A stretch of DNA of 64,000 bases. Origin: Nectonema munidae (lineage: Eukaryota; Nematomorpha; Nectonematoida; Nectonematidae). The stretch is taken from assembly GCA_030549495.1 (NCBI GenBank), contig JAUIRK010000173.1, positions 310,001 to 374,000 on the forward strand. Direction: 5' to 3'. The notes beneath the pieces were generated by a model. It was not told where the DNA came from, ran no database searches, and saw only the letters and a program-made list of their open reading frames with translations. Made by a program: the position numbers and the translations under genes. Shown in pieces: positions 46,291 to 58,043 of the stretch (position 1 is its first letter; each line of letters opens with the position of its first letter).

Positions 46291-46879
46291 CTACAAATTC
46301 GTTATCGGTTGGTAGTCTCTTTGTCCTTCTATAATAAAATTTTCCTATTCATTCTAATGATCTTTTCTTTATAGCTCTTTTTTCTTTTGAAATTTAATTT
46401 CTCCAACTTGTGTTCTAAAAAAATTTCTAAGGATTTATTTTGAACATATATTTTCTGCTCTCAAAACATTCTAATGAAAATATCTTCTTGATCATATTAG
46501 ACTTTTTTTAAGTTCAAAATGTTTTTTTTCTTATCAAATCATTTGTTGTGTTCATTGTTCAATTACAAAAAGTTGTCCACCTTCTTCATCTAAAAGACTC
46601 TCTCATTCACACAAAAGGAAAAAGATGGACAAATTAAATTAAAATTTAAAATTATTTTGATAGTGACTAAATCTTCATATATTGACATCTATGACAGTTT
46701 TGATAACTCTGACCTATTAAATATTTTCAGATTTTCATCTTAGTGAAATGATAATTGTAATCTTAGCTGATAGACTGTAGGTTTAAATATTTTTCATTTT
46801 AAAAGAGGAACTTCTTTTTCACAGTAAAAATCTATTTTGATTCACCCAATATTAGATCATTATGTCACTTCCGAGTTGA
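46291..46879. other. AT-rich spacer inside the repeat block
   Basis: No gene. It has no match that I could find at the equivalent place near 54.9-56.8 kb. Confidence 0.35.
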
Positions 46880-48150
46880 TTGAAACATTGTAAATCTTCC
46901 ATTTAGTCAAGATATATACTTCTTTTTTAAAATTATTTCTCTTGATCACACGTTCTCTTTTCAATTTTTTCAGAATGCTTCCTTCTCTCATAATCATCTT
47001 CAAAAGATTTTATAGAGGGTTTTATTTCCTTTTTTAAAGTAATGATTTATAAAAGTATTATAAGCTAAGATATATTTTAAAAATTGTATTTTTAGTATAT
47101 ATAATACCCATTTTTTTGGAAATTATTTACAGAACTCATTCTCAGGCATACATCACTAATTCAATTGACACTTCCAGATATTTTTAACCGTATTAGCCAA
47201 AATAGAGTACAGAAAAAAAATAAGAATAGTTGGTATAAAGACAGATATTTTATTCAAAATTTTGTAAATATTTTTGGAGATAGTTTTCAGACGTAAACCG
47301 CAGATTGAATCTTTATTTTCAAATCCTAAATGCAAAAACTGAATATAAAAATGAACCAGCATCTTCAATTTGGTATAAAAACAGATTTATTTAAATTTCA
47401 AAAATTTTTATGAAGATATTAGACGTAAACCTCACATTTGATTAACACTTTTAGACATTTTAAAACCTCTAAATGCATAAACTAATTTTAAAAATAAAAC
47501 TAGTATGGTTGAGTTTTTATAAAAACATATATTTCATCTAATCTAAAATTAGAGAGAATATTTTTGGAGATAGTTTTCAGACGTGAACCGCATATTTGAT
47601 CGACACTAACATAAATTTTAAAACCTCTAAATGCGAAAATAAATCCAAAAATGAAACCAGCATGATCGATTTGGTATAAAAAGGTATATTTCATTTAAAA
47701 TTTGGAATGAATGTTTTTAGAGACAATTTTAAGGAATAAACTGCAAATTTAATTAACACTTATAGGTATTTTCACATCCTAAATCTAAAAATTGAACCCA
47801 GAAAAGAAACCTGCATTGCTGATTTAGTATAAAAACATACATTTTATGAAAAATTTGCATCAATCAATATTTTGATTGACATTATCTATAAAGTAGTATT
47901 GATTAAAAATAAATAGTTATGCGTTCAAACTGTATATAATTTTAAATTTTCAGGTCAATATATAATATAGACACTAAATTATAAGGTTTTTACAGATTAT
48001 GTCAAAATTTTATTGGAAAATTTTTGATTTTGATTTACAGATTTTGATATGAGAGGGTCACTCAACTACCATAAAAATATCAAAAGATACAGCAAGCGAT
48101 TTTAGAAAAAGCCAAGAAATTCAAAAGTAATAATTCTGCTATTGTTTAGA
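46880..48150. repeat. 1.3-kb repeat with internal ~150-bp tandem units, copy A
   Basis: A 5' unique part holds TTGATCACACGTTCTCTTTTC and ATCTTCAAAAGATTTTATA. It is followed by about five imperfect units marked TGGTATAAAAACAGATAT at 47231, 47371, ~47515, 47672 and 47824 (spacing 140-157 bp), each with AACCGCA...GATTGACACT and AAACCTCTAAATGC. A 3' unique part ends the repeat (GACATTATCTATAAAGTAG ... GATATGAGAGGGTCACTCAAC). The same three-part order is found at 56835-57950. Confidence 0.85.
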
Positions 48151-51071
48151 ATTAATTCTCCCTTCCCAGCACTAATAGTGTAAAAGAAATTGTTGCTTGC
48201 CCTTTTCTAGAATAGGTTTTTCGCATAAAACGCAACAAAAGAGCATCATTTTCTAAAATTAAAAAATATTTCCAAACTATACTACTTTTGTATGACATAA
48301 ATATTTAAAATATTTTTTAAAAATATTTGAAAAAAGTTGGGAAATTCTTTAAAACCTGAAAATAATAAAAACATTTGCGAGAGGAAAAATAAACTTATTT
48401 ATTATTAATTAAAAATATAATATATATCAAATAAGAAAATTCTACAATTAATGCCTAAACATCGACTAAAAAACTAGAAAAATTGAATTTCCTAATAAAT
48501 ATTTTATTATATTTGGAAAAATTGTTACTTTTTAAGATAGTTTTTAGATTCAACTATAAAAAATTTCATCACATTATAGCCAATTTTTAAATTTATATAA
48601 TAATCTTTAATTTAGGTTAGCAATTTTAGCAAAAGGGTAAGCATTAATTCTAGATTCCGGCTATTTTAATCAAAAAATTTAGTATATAGAAGAAAATTCA
48701 CTATTTAAGCATTGAGATTAGAAGTTATTACAATAGGAAGGATTAAGTATTTTTTCCCATACGAACATATAAACTTAAGTTTAGTTCGTATCTTTTTGTT
48801 TTGAACTAAATAAATCTTCAAATATAGTGATTAATTCTAAGAACCGTTTAAATTAGGATAAAAATATAATAAAGATGTCAAAAAATAAAGCATATACTTT
48901 GATTTAAAAAACAACAAAAAATATTATTTGCGGTATAATATTGTACATTTCATATATCATTTTTAGTTTTACAAACATTTTATCATAAAATGAAAAATTA
49001 TGTTTTATATTCATGAATAGGAGTATTTACGATGACAATATTCATCATATTTTAATAATGTTCAATAAGCTTATATATAATGTAATTATAAAAATTCTGG
49101 ATAAAGTAAAATTTCGAAAAAAACTTTGCGGTATATAGAAAAAAGAAAATCTTTGAAAATTGCGGATGTTGAAACATAAATAATCTGTCGATGAGGATAT
49201 TAAGAGGATGTAAAAATTTTTGGGGATAACCGATAAATCTCTATTGGTAATCGATCATGCTCAATTCAATTAACATATTTTCTCATTCTAGAATTTAATT
49301 CCGGTTATTGTTTACTGTTAAAATGGTTAAATATGTAGTTAATTTTGCATTACAATAATTTTAATATATTTTCTTCTTGATATAATTAATTACTCTATCG
49401 AGCATGTCAATAAGGATTGGAATAGAGCCAGATTTCTAACCAAGGCGATATAAGATCAAATTTGCTAGCGGTATGTTTTCTAAATGAATTTGTTAGAATG
49501 AAAATAAAATTTGATAGTTTGACAAATATATATAAGTTATTTGTATAGATAGTTAATTTATATATTTTGTCTTTTTATTATTTTGTTCTAAAATCTTCAA
49601 TAAGGTAATGGCAGTTATTGTTACTAAATTAAATTGATAAAGTAAAAGAGTAAATTTTATCCATATAAAAATATTGATTAAGAAACAATATATTTTCGCC
49701 ACCATAGTATGTATACTATAGTAGTAGATCATCTACATATTACTGAATATTTGTATTTTAAAATAATACTAATAATTTAAAATTTTTCCAAAGTTTTGTT
49801 ATTCTTATTCCTTCATTTATTTAATCTAAATTTTGGTTGCGAGAGAGTTTTATTTTATTATTTATAGGAGACTCATCTTAGATTTTGAGCATACAGATTT
49901 TTTATAATTTGTTTTTCTCTAAATTTCTAAAGTGTAAATAATTTTAAAATATATTTTTTTGAATTTATATTTAAAAGTTTAGTAATGAAAATTGCGACTA
50001 TATTCTCTACCAAAACTATTCACAACACAACATTTTTCTTTTGGATTTTTAAGTAAATGAACAAAATTTTGTTTTTCTTGTTACATCTTGAATCAAACAA
50101 TGATCAAGCTGCAAGAACATCGTTTAAATACCAAAGATAATTTTTTTCAAATTTTGTAGCAATTAAAGATCATTTAATTGCTCAAAATGTGCACACGTTT
50201 ACATAAACTGGTCGTAATAGTAAGATGTCCTTCTGTAAAACAAGGCACTATTATTTAAAGTGACTTGTCGTATTGGCAGAGTGGTCGTTTAAACGGGTGG
50301 ACGCTCACTGAAAATGTACACAAAAATGGTCGCCTAAACCGGGTGGTCCTAAAGTGAGATTATACATGTTTGAAGTGTGCTTCTTTGAATACTAGAGCGC
50401 AGTGAGTGCAGAAATTTCAATTTCCTTCAACACAGGAAGAAAAATTTGTGTACATCCACTCGTTCCGCAAATTTTTAAAGCGGGGTAGATCAAAAAAATT
50501 TTTTAGGGAACCCGCAAATGTTCGTAGCGTAATTAAATGTAATTTAAACCTGCTAAATTACGGATTTTATCGACGATTATGTCATTTGAAGATATAATTT
50601 TCTGTCTACTACTTCAATAGCATTCATTATTTCACTTGGATGGGCAATTTAATGGCCTAGTGCAGGTTTTCAGCCATTATCAAAGGTAAAGTAGGAAATA
50701 AAAAATAAAGGTTTTTTTTTTAAATTTCCAAAGCAAATATTTTTAGAATTATCTAAGCTAAAAACCATGAAAAAATATTTTTGAATTTCAACCAATTATT
50801 CTATTAAAACGTCCTAGAAAATTATCTTACTACATTCTCCAGGATCTAGAAAAGCTAGCCTGGGTCAACTAGTGTTGAATCAGTGGTCAACACAATTTAA
50901 ACACAGAGCTAGGCTCAATTATAAATTGAAGTGATATTTTTTATGGAAGATGGGGTATTTTATTAACAAAAGGCAGATAAAATTTCAAAGGCTTGACCGA
51001 TTTTATTACTTTCATTTAAAATGTTTCCTCAATTTATCCTGATTAGAATAATTTGTCAAGATTCCTAGCAA
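48151..51071. other. AT-rich DNA upstream of the bromodomain gene
   Basis: No gene. Around 50271-50360 the text TGGTCGTTTAAACGGGTGG...GGTCGCCTAAACCGGGTGG resembles the subterminal repeats of a pogo/jerky-type element. The last few hundred bases should include the promoter of the BRD7/9 gene, but I see no defined core element. Confidence 0.4.
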
Positions 51072-52664
51072 ATGGCGTCATTTAAAGCAACAAGTGCTAT
51101 GTCATCAGAGAAGCCATTGAAGCTAGTTCTAAAAGTTGCTGGAAGTAGTTTTGTTGAATGCACGCAAGTCTCTTCCATTAAAAGTGTAAAGAGATTTGAG
51201 TCAACCCCATCACTATCATCGTCATCATCACCATCATCTTCTAATCACTTTAAGCGCGTTAAAAAAGAGAAACACAGTCTATCTGTACCACAGCACTGCG
51301 ACAGTGCTTCAGAAAATTGCGAGAGCAGTAATGATTCTACTTCCGTGCAAATACCAATGAACACACACGTAGAAAACAGGGAATTGCCTGTTGTCGACGC
51401 TTCTTCAGCAGAGCAAAAGCTAACTGTGAAGAAGAAAAAGATTACGAGTTTGCAAAGCTGCTTGAAGATTCTCCTAAAGGAATTGGAAAATCTCGATGTA
51501 GACAACTTTTTCAAGCACGAGATTGACGATGAACTCGCTCCTGGCTACTCCACCGTAATCTGCCATCCTATGAACTTTGAGTGCATGCTGGCGAAGATCG
51601 AAGCGAATGAGTATGAGTCAGTGCTGATGTTTGAAAAAGACTTCAAGTTGATATGCGATAATGCCATGCTCTACAATCACTGCGACACGATTTATTACAA
51701 AGCGGCTAAAAAACTCCTCTGCTTCGGCTCACGTTTACTGAGCAAACAAAATTTAAGATCTCTCGCCATTTCTCATCCCTGTATCTCGCATTTAACAAAA
51801 GCAGAACTTGGCTCGTCCCTTCTTGACGAGGATACTTCGGATGTTATTGACAACGTTGATACTCATGGTAGCAACAATAGAAGCATTCAATCAAATCAAG
51901 AAGGAGGAAGCGGTCGCGTGATGCCTAGGCTGGAAAGGCCTTCTCGATTATCTGCCAATTCTTTCATAAATTTCAGACGAAACAAATTTGAAGCGTTCGT
52001 CGACCGCATTCCAGCCGCGGATATACTGAGTCACAACGAAAGTGCCGCTAAGCGCGCCCAAGAAAAACTTCTAGAAGCGTATCCTGAAGGCGTTAAATTA
52101 GGGTATTTAAACCAAAATGCAGGTACCGAAAATCCCACTTTTAACTTTATTTCCTCATTGCCAAACTCATCCAATCAAGGACCGGAAATGCAACCAAGAG
52201 TGGCAGAAGTGGACGTAAGTGAGTTGTGGGAGCCTGTTGAGGATTCAAGAAACAACATCTCGACTCTCAAGTATCTCGACTACGGCCTATTTCATTCATA
52301 CGCGCCCTACGTTGACTCCACATTTTGTAACGTTTCTCAGGAAGTTAGTGAGCGCCTTTCACTTGTCTACGGTGATGAAGGCCAAAACACATTTGGACTG
52401 GAGTACGCACAGAGCATCCAAGCATTCCTTGGTAATATCAATGAGTACTCACAGAGTTGGTGCGATAGACTTCTCAATTCCCTAACTAATAATGCACACA
52501 CTGAAGTCTCTTCCATCTTACACGACTCCATTTTTAAAAAGAAGTTTCATGCGCCTCAACATCCTACTCTTGAAAGAGCTAAAAACCAGGAAGATCTCCT
52601 CGACAAAAATCCAGCGGTATCCAGCATGGAAAAGCTTTCAAGTTTTCTCTCTTCTATTAATTAA
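51072..52664 (+). CDS. BRD7/BRD9-family bromodomain protein
   Basis: A single frame of 530 residues. ATG at 51072 is chosen because the protein starts MASFKATSAM and soon reaches KPLKLVLKVAG, the short motif found at BRD7/9 N-termini. A Ser-rich, basic stretch (about 45-75) is likely nuclear-localising. The bromodomain spans about residues 125-230: ZA loop APGYSTVICHPMNF (156-169), then FKLICDNAMLYNHCDTIYY with the acetyl-lysine-binding Asn at 202. Next comes the family-specific C-terminal domain (DUF3512): LDYGLFHSYAPYVDSTFCNV, VYGDEGQNTFGLEYAQSIQAF and LLNSLTN. Orthologues are subunits of SWI/SNF-type remodellers (BRD7 in PBAF, BRD9 in ncBAF). BRD7 versus BRD9 is not decided. It is intronless, AATAAA follows at 52761, and it is convergent with the glucuronyltransferase gene. 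Confidence 0.95.
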   Translation: MASFKATSAMSSEKPLKLVLKVAGSSFVECTQVSSIKSVKRFESTPSLSSSSSPSSSNHFKRVKKEKHSLSVPQHCDSASENCESSNDSTSVQIPMNTHVENRELPVVDASSAEQKLTVKKKKITSLQSCLKILLKELENLDVDNFFKHEIDDELAPGYSTVICHPMNFECMLAKIEANEYESVLMFEKDFKLICDNAMLYNHCDTIYYKAAKKLLCFGSRLLSKQNLRSLAISHPCISHLTKAELGSSLLDEDTSDVIDNVDTHGSNNRSIQSNQEGGSGRVMPRLERPSRLSANSFINFRRNKFEAFVDRIPAADILSHNESAAKRAQEKLLEAYPEGVKLGYLNQNAGTENPTFNFISSLPNSSNQGPEMQPRVAEVDVSELWEPVEDSRNNISTLKYLDYGLFHSYAPYVDSTFCNVSQEVSERLSLVYGDEGQNTFGLEYAQSIQAFLGNINEYSQSWCDRLLNSLTNNAHTEVSSILHDSIFKKKFHAPQHPTLERAKNQEDLLDKNPAVSSMEKLSSFLSSIN

Positions 52665-52760
52665 TAGGTTATATATTTACTTTTGTAAAGATGTACTATT
52701 GGAATATTTTTGAAACTCTTTATATTAATTGAACTATCAATTGACAAAACATATTTACAT

Positions 52761-52766
52761 AATAAA
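52761..52766 (+). promoter_or_regulatory. Polyadenylation signal of the bromodomain gene
   Basis: AATAAA about 97 nt after the stop codon at 52662-52664. Confidence 0.5.
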
Positions 52767-53261
52767 GTAATTTATCATGATAAATAATCACGTATAAAAT
52801 ATAGAATTTAAATAAGAGGAACGACATCATCTTTATAAAGTTATTGTGAAAAGCAAAAAGAATGAAACTTTTTTGATATATGTGTCATGTTTTAAAGGAG
52901 AAAAGTAATTGGACTAAAATATGTGTGAGACTTTTAATTTAATTCGTCAGAAATAAGCATATAGTGCATTTTTCTCGACTTGTGAACGCTTTGCCCCAAA
53001 GAATTTTAATATTAATATTAGAGTGCATAAAATTATGACGGGTTTTCTTCCATGTCCAACCTCTTGAGGTTTTGAAAGATATAACTTATATAAAAAAATT
53101 CAACTCACCACAGCCCCCTTCTAAAAAAATTTAAAACTTGTGCGGCCCTGATTCAAGTCTACTTATTTTTTCACTTTTCCCATAATGTTTATAAAATATT
53201 TACGAGAAGAAAAATAAACGAGTGAAATTTTGAATAGTTTTTTTTCTTATAAAAACTTTGC
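52767..53261. other. Convergent intergenic spacer
   Basis: 3' flanks of the two convergent genes. CCCCCTTCTAAAAAAATTT...TGTGCGGCCCTG at 53107-53149 looks like a hAT-type MITE end; its partner was not found. Confidence 0.4.
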
Positions 53262-54134
53262 TTACAACATTAAAAATGATTCTTGATCCAAATTCGGAGG
53301 CTTAGTTTGAGTATGCCAAACAAAAACTTCTTCACAATTCTTCCCTTTCGGCTCCAATTCATGAAAAGAAATATTAAATTGCCGTAAAAACGGAGACTCA
53401 ACGTATCTCTGGTCAATTGGAAACTGAGCATTGGGAAACTGTTTCAAAATATTTAAATTCAAAGCAAAGCCAGCCATATCAATGGCAAACATTCGTTGCG
53501 AGTTCCATTTAGCGTTCCATCCAGTGACTTTGCCCTCTTTACAAAGAGGTCCTTCTCGTAAAAGACCGCCTGCAAAGCCGACTGGCCAAACCGATATCTT
53601 CTTTGTACTTCTCATTTCGGTGAATACGCGAGCATCATATGTGTTGTCATCATCCATAAAGTAAACAACTCCATCGAAGGATTCATATCCTCTTTTACCA
53701 AGGTGTCCTCGAAGCCATTCCAGACCTGCATTCCTTTGGTCAACACCACGAGCAAAGCGTCTGAATTTTTCTTGGTCTGAAATGTCTCGCCTGTGATTTG
53801 GAGTTTGAGAAAAAAGGTGTACATACTTGATGTTTGCTTTTTTCAGAAATGAACTCACAGCCGAACTACGCTCAACACCGTCTTCAACAATGATCCAGGT
53901 TAAATCGTTTACGAGAGTTAGTACGGACTTGAGACGAGTCAACTCTGGAATTTGTAAAAATCGTTCATATGTCGGAGTTATGGCATAAATGTGTGGAACA
54001 TGCGAAGTGTACACAACTCGTCCCTCTTCAAAAGTGTGGTGGTAGGCATGCCATGAAAAATAAGCGAAAATCACTAAAAACGCCATTACAAAAAAGTAGA
54101 AGAGCGAACATCTCTTAAGCATTTCACTTGACAA
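53262..54134 (-). CDS. Beta-1,3-glucuronyltransferase (GlcAT-I/B3GAT3-like)
   Basis: A single frame of 290 residues from ATG 54134. It has a type II Golgi enzyme layout: short cytosolic tail, signal anchor at about 8-26 (CSLFYFFVMAFLVIFAYF), stem, then a GT43 catalytic domain. Motifs: IYAITPTYERFLQIPELTRL (49-68), WIIVEDG (80-86), RGVDQRNAGLEWLRG (129-143), the Mn/UDP-binding DDDN at 161-164, SVWPVG and GG..REGP (181-195), GW...W....FAIDMAGFA (205-224), PNAQFPIDQRYVES with the probable catalytic base Glu at 246, and VWHTQTKPP with His 274. In animals this enzyme adds glucuronic acid to complete the GAG-protein linker tetrasaccharide. Length is close to other GlcAT-I proteins. No introns. B3GAT1/2-like activity cannot be excluded, but the compact form favours GlcAT-I. 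Confidence 0.93.
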   Translation of the reverse strand: MSSEMLKRCSLFYFFVMAFLVIFAYFSWHAYHHTFEEGRVVYTSHVPHIYAITPTYERFLQIPELTRLKSVLTLVNDLTWIIVEDGVERSSAVSSFLKKANIKYVHLFSQTPNHRRDISDQEKFRRFARGVDQRNAGLEWLRGHLGKRGYESFDGVVYFMDDDNTYDARVFTEMRSTKKISVWPVGFAGGLLREGPLCKEGKVTGWNAKWNSQRMFAIDMAGFALNLNILKQFPNAQFPIDQRYVESPFLRQFNISFHELEPKGKNCEEVFVWHTQTKPPNLDQESFLML

Positions 54135-54699
54135 GACTTGTGTAAGTTAAATCTACAACGTTGCGAACTTTTTCGTATTTTCTTTGAAGACAAAGAGGTC
54201 ATCTGCACTGTTCATCTCCTAAAACAGTAAAATAAAAAATATAGTTTATAGAGAAAACTTTAAAATATGAATAAGTGATTGCACTGGCTTACTTAAATTT
54301 TAAGTTGTTTTTTCAGTACATTGATCAATTCACATTTATTAATCTATTGATTAGATATTTATGATTGAATGGTAGCAAAGGCCAAGATTACTGTGAACTT
54401 TAACCAGCTTACGGGCTCTTTTTTCTACGTCATCATAATTTAAATGAGGCATAAGTGCAGTGGTGTATCTAGCACAAATGCTTCCCAGAGTGGGTGTTAA
54501 TTTAGTCTTCGCATAAAAGTTCTTATACTATTTAAAAAAGGAGAAAACTCAATAGTACGAATACTATATATGAATACAAAATTTAAAAAAAAACTGTAGC
54601 AATCATTATTACATAAGTCAACACTATTTTTACTTTTAGTCACGTGTTCATTAACCCTATTTAGCTTATTAGCTGGCTAAATTTGTCCGCTCAAGTGCT
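54135..54699. other. 5' flank of the glucuronyltransferase gene
   Basis: Presumed promoter region read on the - strand, with no clear TATA or initiator that I would defend. A hAT-type single end (CAGTGGTGTATCTAGCAC) starts near 54460. Confidence 0.4.
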
Positions 54700-54870
54700 C
54701 GGGGGAGCCTCTTTTTCTGATTTTAATTAATAAGTTTTTATCAATATTTCATTGGCATGTATATATTTCAAATGTGTTGAATTCAGGGACGATGTCCATT
54801 TTTATGACAAACAAACAAATCTCTCAAAAAATTGATTTATATATCACAGCTCTTAGGGCGTACCTTATTT
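54700..54870. repeat. Tandem-unit repeat family S1, second locus
   Basis: GGGGGAGCCTCTTTTTCTGATT...AAGTTTTTAT, then ATGTGTTGAATTCAGG, ATGTCCATTTTTATGA and AAAAAATTGATTTATATATC, matching the left part of the array at 43227-43510 in the same order and orientation. Confidence 0.65.
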
Positions 54871-55214
54871 TTTTAAATAGATTGCATCCCTTTGATTTAA
54901 TTTATTACTCTTAAAATCATTGCAAAAATTAGTTTAAGTAATTAGCTGAATAAATTAGTTCCTTGTGGTTCTAAATTGAAGTAATATGTTGAATTATGCA
55001 TCTATAATACCAATGCTTTTATTTACTACACATAAAAATACCAGTTTAAATTTATTTATTACACTAGCTTGTTTTATCATATAGCAGAAGTATTTACAGT
55101 TGTTCATTCAACTTCCTTATTTTTTCACTTTAGTTTATTTAGATATTGTTTGAACAGTTTTACATAATATAAGCTTTTAACTTAAATATTTTACTTGAAT
55201 TTTGGTCTAATATT

Positions 55215-56690
55215 ATTTAATTTTTTTGAGTTTTTCTATTCATTCAATAACGAAAAGTGAATTTATTAGAAGATCGTTGAAGGAAATAGGTTTTAAATTA
55301 CCACAAAATGGCAGCGATGTTATGAAACTAGTTCATGAACAATATAAAATTGTCAAAAAAAGTATAAAAGTATACACTTGTCATAAATGAAAAGTTCTGT
55401 GTTTCACTCAACGAATTTTCCTCATTAAGTAATAAAGGATACTTCACTCTCAATTTGCATTCAAGTCAAAGTGAGTTTTTTAATTTAGGAATAATAAGAA
55501 TTAAAGGGTCATTCACTGCTGAAAACGCACGAGAAAAAATTAAGCAAAAAATGGAGGAATTTGACATCAATCTTCAGCTTTTTTAACAGATGGTGCAAGT
55601 TTGATGATTAAACAAGCTAGAATCAGCGAAGTTTTACATCATCAAATTATGTTATGCTCATACGATACATTTAGCCGTTTGTCATGTGTTGTACAAAGAA
55701 AATAGAAATGTGGAGACTTCAGCTCATTCTTCTGCAGAAAGTAGTGATAAAGATGAATTTGAATACGAAAAGGATGCTTTTAATTTGGATTTAGACAATC
55801 AAGCAGTTGCCGTATACCATCATTTTCTTTGTGATTATGAGAGGGGTTTGAATTTTAATGAAATTTAAAAAAACTCAGAAAATTTTTCAAAAAATCTCCA
55901 TTAAAGAATGAAATTTTGCAAAATTATATCAAAAAAAAGTTTAAAAATAAAAAAAAATTTGCTCTTAGACTCGAAAACAAGATGGAACAGCATAATTTCA
56001 ATGGTGGAACGGTTCATTGAAATTAAATCTTGTGTCGGGAAATTTCGTGAACACATTAAATCCAATTAAAATTGCTTCCGAAAGAATCTGCAGTAGAGAT
56101 TCAAATTTACTGAAAGACGAAGCTGCGTTTGACTTTATTTTTGATGAACTAAGCTCTCTTTGTACCACTTTCTTTTTAAAAGTTAAAGACTCCTTAATTT
56201 CAAGAGTCAGTATGAGAAGAAACAAAGAACTTATTGGTCTTTTAGAATATTTAAATCCCTGAAAAATTACGAACAGAGATCACTGAAAAGTTTTTTTCAC
56301 TTTTAGACTTACCCCCTGTTCGTAAAATAGCAGGCACTGTGTTGAAGAAAGAAGGAATGAAAAAAATGAAAGCTTGAATGCCAGTGAAGATATTTCCGTT
56401 GAAAGTGAGAAGAGCTTCAGAAGTTTGAATGAAAAGCTTGAAATATCAATTAAGAGTAGATTGTGTCCAAAAAATGAAATGGTTTTAAATATTGGTATTC
56501 CACCAACATCCACCGAGTGTGAAATAGTATTTTCTTCAGGCGGGCTTTTTATCATGAAGCTGAGAACAAAGCTCAGTGACGAAAGCATCAATTGCTTAAT
56601 CTTCCTGAGAACCTTTTTCAAAACCTCTAAATAGATTTTACTAAAACATTTTATTTCTTTTTTGTTGCCATTTTTCAATAAATTTGAAAT
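55215..56690 (+). mobile_element. hAT transposase (hAT-5-like), decayed
   Basis: In order: RRSLKEIGFKLPQNGSDVM near 55270, VKKSIKVYTC near 55350, NEKFCVSLNEFSS near 55385, IKGSFTAENAREKIKQKMEE near 55505, LCYAHTIHLAVCHVLYK near 55650, a middle section (EAAFDFIFDELSSLC) near 56120, and the dimerisation region IGIPPTSTECEIVFSSGGLF with KLRTKLSDESINCLIFL at 56490-56610. The C-terminal signature P.TS.ECE..FS..G....K.R..LS is typical of hAT. Several frame breaks. It lies between the S1 fragment and copy B of the 1.3-kb repeat, so it probably inserted there. Confidence 0.85.
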
Positions 56691-56834
56691 TTAGTGATTC
56701 GTCATATAATTTTTTTTTATTTTTTGGTTTTATTAAAAATTTTAAAATTCTGAGAAATCTTGATAATTCTCGATGCATATTTTTTTCAATGAGAAATCTC
56801 GATTTGAGATATAAAGTATAAAATATTAAACTCT

Positions 56835-57950
56835 AGTCAAGATACATATTTTTTTTAATTATTCATTTTGATCACACGTTTTCTTTTCAATTAGTTTTCA
56901 GTTTCCTTCCTTCTCTTATACTAATCTTCAAAAGATTTTATAATGCGTTTTTTTTAAATAAATATTTCATACTCAAGATGATTGAAGAAAGTATTATAAG
57001 TCAAAATATACAAAAAAATATATTTTTACTATATAACAATTTTTTGAAAAAATTTTACAGAATTGATTTTCAGGTATTTTTTTTGAAAATATTTTTGGAG
57101 AAAGTATCTAGAAGTATATGGCAAATCTGATTAAAGCTTTCAGATATTTTAAGACCATAAATACCAAAGCTGAGTCCAAAAATGAAACCAGCATCTTCCA
57201 TTTGGTATAAAAACAGATATTTATTTAAATTTCAAAAATATTTCTGTAGAGAATAGAGGTAAATCAAACATTTGATTGACACTTCCAGACATTTTAAGAC
57301 CTCTAAATGCAAAAACTGATTTCAGAAATAAAACTAGCATGGTTGATTTGGTATAAAAACATATATTTCATATAAAATTAGAGAGAATATTTTCGGCGAT
57401 AGTTTTTAGAAGTAAACCGCACATTTAATTGACACTGACAGATATTTTAAGAACTCTAAATGTGAAAGAGTTCAAAAAAACCAGAATAATCGATTTGGTA
57501 AAAAAACATATTTCTTATAAAATTTGAATGAATATTTTTGGAGATAATTTTTAGAAGTAACCCCAAATTTAATTAACACTTATAGGTATTTTAGTATAGG
57601 CCGATTTAGTATAAAAACAATTTTTTTATGTAAAATTGAAGGAATATTTTATTAGATATATTTCTGACCAATTAAAATTTGATTGACATTTTCTAAAAAG
57701 TAGCCATGATTATTGAAAAAAATTAAATATATAAAGTGTTATGAGTTCAAAACTGTATATAATTATAAATTTTCAAGGTAGCATATAATATAGACGCTAA
57801 GTTATAAGGTTAGCTACATATAATGTCAAAATTTTGATTGACAGTTTTTGACATGAGAGGGTCATTCAACTACCATGAAAATGGTTCAAAAGATGCAGCT
57901 AACGATTTTAGGAAAGTCATGAAATTTAAAGGTATATGATTCCGCCAAAT
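56835..57950. repeat. 1.3-kb repeat with internal ~150-bp tandem units, copy B
   Basis: It has the same 5' part (TTGATCACACGTTTTCTTTTC, CTTCAAAAGATTTTATAATG), units at 57200, 57346, 57493 and 57601, and 3' part (GACATGAGAGGGTCATTCAAC) as copy A, in the same orientation about 9.9 kb away. It has about one unit fewer. Confidence 0.85.
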
Positions 57951-57960
57951 TTGTACAATT

Positions 57961-58043
57961 AATTTTTTAGTGAAGGGGGAGTATGTATACACCCCCTTCA
58001 CTAAAAATTATATAGTAGAACAATAATAGTATACTATTATTGT
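57961..58043. repeat. Two adjacent strong hairpins
   Basis: First stem: AATTTTTTAGTGAAGGGGG (57961-57979) against CCCCCTTCACTAAAAATT (57992-58009), about 18 bp with one bulge and a 12-nt loop. Second: a perfect 24-bp palindrome at 58020-58043 (ACAATAATAGTA and its complement). They stand at the right edge of copy B of the 1.3-kb repeat and are absent from copy A. Confidence 0.85.

Noticed and set aside
46880-48150. CRISPR-like array
   Set aside because: Units are ~150 bp, imperfect and without distinct spacers, in an animal genome; this is an internal tandem array of a dispersed repeat.
51245-51514. 89-residue - strand ORF
   Set aside because: Antisense shadow inside the bromodomain gene.
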